Of a stretch of 42,091 bases of DNA, positions 40,587 to 42,091 are shown one piece after another (the stretch's first letter is position 1; every line of letters starts with the position of its first letter). This DNA is from Seribacter sulfatis. Lineage in GTDB: Bacteria; Verrucomicrobiota; Verrucomicrobiia; Opitutales; Seribacteraceae. Both the position numbers and the translations under genes were made by a program. Where the stretch lies: contig NZ_CAXLMO010000039.1 in NCBI RefSeq assembly GCF_964187635.1, positions 1 through 42,091 on the forward strand, written 5' to 3'. The notes below the pieces were generated by a model that was not told where the DNA came from, did not search any database, and was given only the letters and a program-made list of their open reading frames with translations.

Positions 40587-41561
40587 TTATTCAGTTGGTC
40601 TTTCGCCCAAAACAACTCGAAGAGAAAGTTGTTTTTCACCTCGATGGTATTCTATCGTAACTGCTTCATTTGGTTTTTTACCCGAAATTAAAATGGTCAG
40701 TTCTTCTCGCGAATCCAATTTTTCCCCATCTAATGAATAAAGGACGTCGTTTTTTTGAAGACCTATTTTTTGTGCGGAACTACCTTCTACTACATTTAGT
40801 ATCATTAATCCGTCCTTTGTGGCTTCGCAAGATACTCCCAAAAATCCTTTCTCTTCAAGTTTATCAAAAGTAAGTAGTTGGCCCTCTCTGTAAAAGTCCC
40901 AATTTATATGAAAACATTCAATTGGAACATGGAAGTTTTGATCCGGTTCTTTAGAAATACGGCTATGTATTGCGATCACTTTTCCATCTAGATTAAATAA
41001 TGGTCCACCCGAGTCCCCGCCAAGAAGACGGCTATCAGACTGTAATGTGTCCTCTGTTTTCCCAATTACACGGCCCAGCCGAACTATTATTCCCCTTTCC
41101 TTATCAAATCCCCCGGGGTGCCCAATCGCGAAGCACCAATCCCCCACTTTTGAACTGTTCATTTTTTCAATCTGCACATGAGGCCATTTTCCTTTTTTAG
41201 TTATTTTTAACATCCCCGCATCGGAAATTTCTGAACCACCTAAACTTACTGCCGGTAAACTCTTACCGTTAGGGAGACGAACCTTCATTCTTTTGCCAGT
41301 TTTCCCAATAACATGTGCCGCGGTAAGAACGAGTCCGTCTTCTGATACAATTACACCACTCCCTGCACCATCATCAGATTCAATTGCGACCAAACTTTTT
41401 TTTGCCTCAGATAGAATTAGCCTCAACCGATCCTGAATTGCATTGAGATCAGCATGGTTTTGCGGAGTTTCAGAAAACCATTTTTTTTCGGATACCACAT
41501 CAGCATCTAAAAAAAGAGAACTGACAAAAAGAATTAATGTATTTGGAAAGAAGCGATTCAT
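40587..41561 (-). CDS. Secreted trypsin-like serine protease with PDZ domain (HtrA-like)
   Basis: 324 residues with a signal peptide (NTLILFVSSLFLDA). The protease domain (about 45-215) has a full triad: His83 in LVLTAAHVIGK, Asp114 in EISDAGMLKI and Ser184 in LLGGDSGGPLFNLDG. A single PDZ domain follows at about 235-320 (FLGVSCEATKDGLMILNVVE, then VLYSLDGEKLDSREEL). It is shorter than DegP, which has two PDZ domains, and is closer to DegS in layout, though soluble after cleavage. It would degrade or process misfolded envelope proteins. It is the first gene of a two-gene unit with the pseudoprotease. Confidence 0.88.
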   Translation of the reverse strand: MNRFFPNTLILFVSSLFLDADVVSEKKWFSETPQNHADLNAIQDRLRLILSEAKKSLVAIESDDGAGSGVIVSEDGLVLTAAHVIGKTGKRMKVRLPNGKSLPAVSLGGSEISDAGMLKITKKGKWPHVQIEKMNSSKVGDWCFAIGHPGGFDKERGIIVRLGRVIGKTEDTLQSDSRLLGGDSGGPLFNLDGKVIAIHSRISKEPDQNFHVPIECFHINWDFYREGQLLTFDKLEEKGFLGVSCEATKDGLMILNVVEGSSAQKIGLQKNDVLYSLDGEKLDSREELTILISGKKPNEAVTIEYHRGEKQLSLRVVLGERPTE

Positions 41562-41620
41562 TACTACCTAACAAAAACTCTTGTTCCGTAAACAGCAAAC
41601 AACATAGGTAAAAATGACTT

Positions 41621-42091
41621 TTATAAATTTGTAACAATACTATCCACATATCTTTCCGTGAGCGAACGATAGTGTGAATTGGAGTTCAGTAAAAATAAAC
41701 CATCTGGGCTTGTTACTCCTGTCTTTAAGGAAATATAATCGGGCGGAATTTTCTTGGCTGTCTTGGGGGAAACAAGGAGGAGGTCTGGCAACAAATTGGA
41801 TGTGGTACTTTGTGAGATTGAAGAAATTGTAAAAACAAGCTTTTCAGTACGTGGAAACAACAGATTGATTTGAATTCCTTCTCTTTCAACAAATGGATCC
41901 ACACTGGGAGTCATTATTTTTGTGAAATTGGGCTCAGAATAAATTGTGATCGTAGGACATTTACTCCATCTATCTCCGTCCACCCCGATTAGATTGTGAT
42001 TTGCAAAATGAAATTGGCCCTTACTCGGAGCAGCAAGATAGCGTGCGAACTGCAAACCTTTTGATGCCAGGTTGGACCGCGATAGGATTTG
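41621..42091 (-). CDS. Solute-binding protein, C-terminal part (ModA-like; cut by window edge)
   Basis: The frame is open to the window end, giving 156 residues and a stop at 41621-41623. The first part (QILSRSNLASKGLQFARYLA, then A-P-S-K-G-Q) matches the final helix of periplasmic binding proteins, where A-x-x-F-x-x-Y-L-x-x-P-x-x-Q is typical of molybdate/tungstate ModA-like proteins. After a short linker the sequence PTITIYSEPNFTKIMTPSVD looks like the start of a second binding-protein domain, which then lacks most of its length. It may be a duplicated and shortened architecture, or a family I do not recognise. The N-terminus lies outside the window. Confidence 0.45.
   Translation of the reverse strand, partial: QILSRSNLASKGLQFARYLAAPSKGQFHFANHNLIGVDGDRWSKCPTITIYSEPNFTKIMTPSVDPFVEREGIQINLLFPRTEKLVFTISSISQSTTSNLLPDLLLVSPKTAKKIPPDYISLKTGVTSPDGLFLLNSNSHYRSLTERYVDSIVTNL

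Overview
The window reads like chromosomal DNA of a free-living, probably aquatic member of the PVC group, most likely Verrucomicrobiota (Opitutae-like). This is inferred from gene content: an ECF sigma factor of the Rhodopirellula/Verrucomicrobium type with a membrane anti-sigma-like partner, several secreted PQQ-like beta-propeller proteins, a ThuA-like protein, a Tat-exported Gfo/Idh/MocA oxidoreductase, a nucleoside-symporter-type MFS protein, an SSS symporter with a DUF3311-like partner, and a trypsin/PDZ protein of a layout I associate with PVC bacteria. No rRNA, tRNA, CRISPR array, insertion sequence or phage gene was seen.

Left part (1-4.5 kb): the last 51 codons of a flagellin gene, a convergent Wzz-like coiled-coil membrane protein, a 112-bp divergent spacer holding three copies of GTTGCATT, the ECF sigma factor, its membrane partner and a secreted beta-propeller protein.

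Central part (4.5-27.5 kb): a MarR-type regulator is divergent from an unbroken run of 18 plus-strand genes (5032-27495). Spacers are 51 bp or less and several stop/start codons overlap, so this looks like one operon of about 22 kb. Its core is an apparently undescribed aromatic biosynthesis and export locus. It has a chorismate-lyase-like enzyme (a 4-hydroxybenzoate source), a PaaK-like aryl ligase, an EhpF-like adenylating enzyme, an aldehyde dehydrogenase-fold acyl reductase and an iron alcohol dehydrogenase (acid to aldehyde to alcohol). It also has a flavin halogenase-like enzyme, a HemW-like radical SAM enzyme, a family 4 glycosyltransferase, a hotdog thioesterase, a half-size EamA-like membrane protein, and a LolD/FtsX-type ABC transporter with a very large permease. 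Secreted beta-propeller proteins and an SSS symporter are interleaved. No ketosynthase or carrier protein is present, so it is not a standard aryl polyene cluster. An 18-bp palindrome overlaps the likely operon promoter and is the obvious MarR site; a phenolic effector would fit.

Right part (27.5-42 kb): a three-gene group of unknown role (acidic-tailed membrane protein, hydrolase-like protein without the nucleophile serine, intact alpha/beta hydrolase); a sugar-related group (Gfo/Idh/MocA and MFS on minus, ThuA-like on plus); a decayed HD-domain fragment; a response regulator with degenerate HD-GYP output, its histidine kinase and an FGE/SUMF1-type lipoprotein; then, on minus, a pseudoprotease with an internal PDZ domain, an intact trypsin/PDZ protease and the end of a solute-binding protein cut by the window edge.

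All assignments come from reading motifs and translated sequence by eye; no database search was possible.
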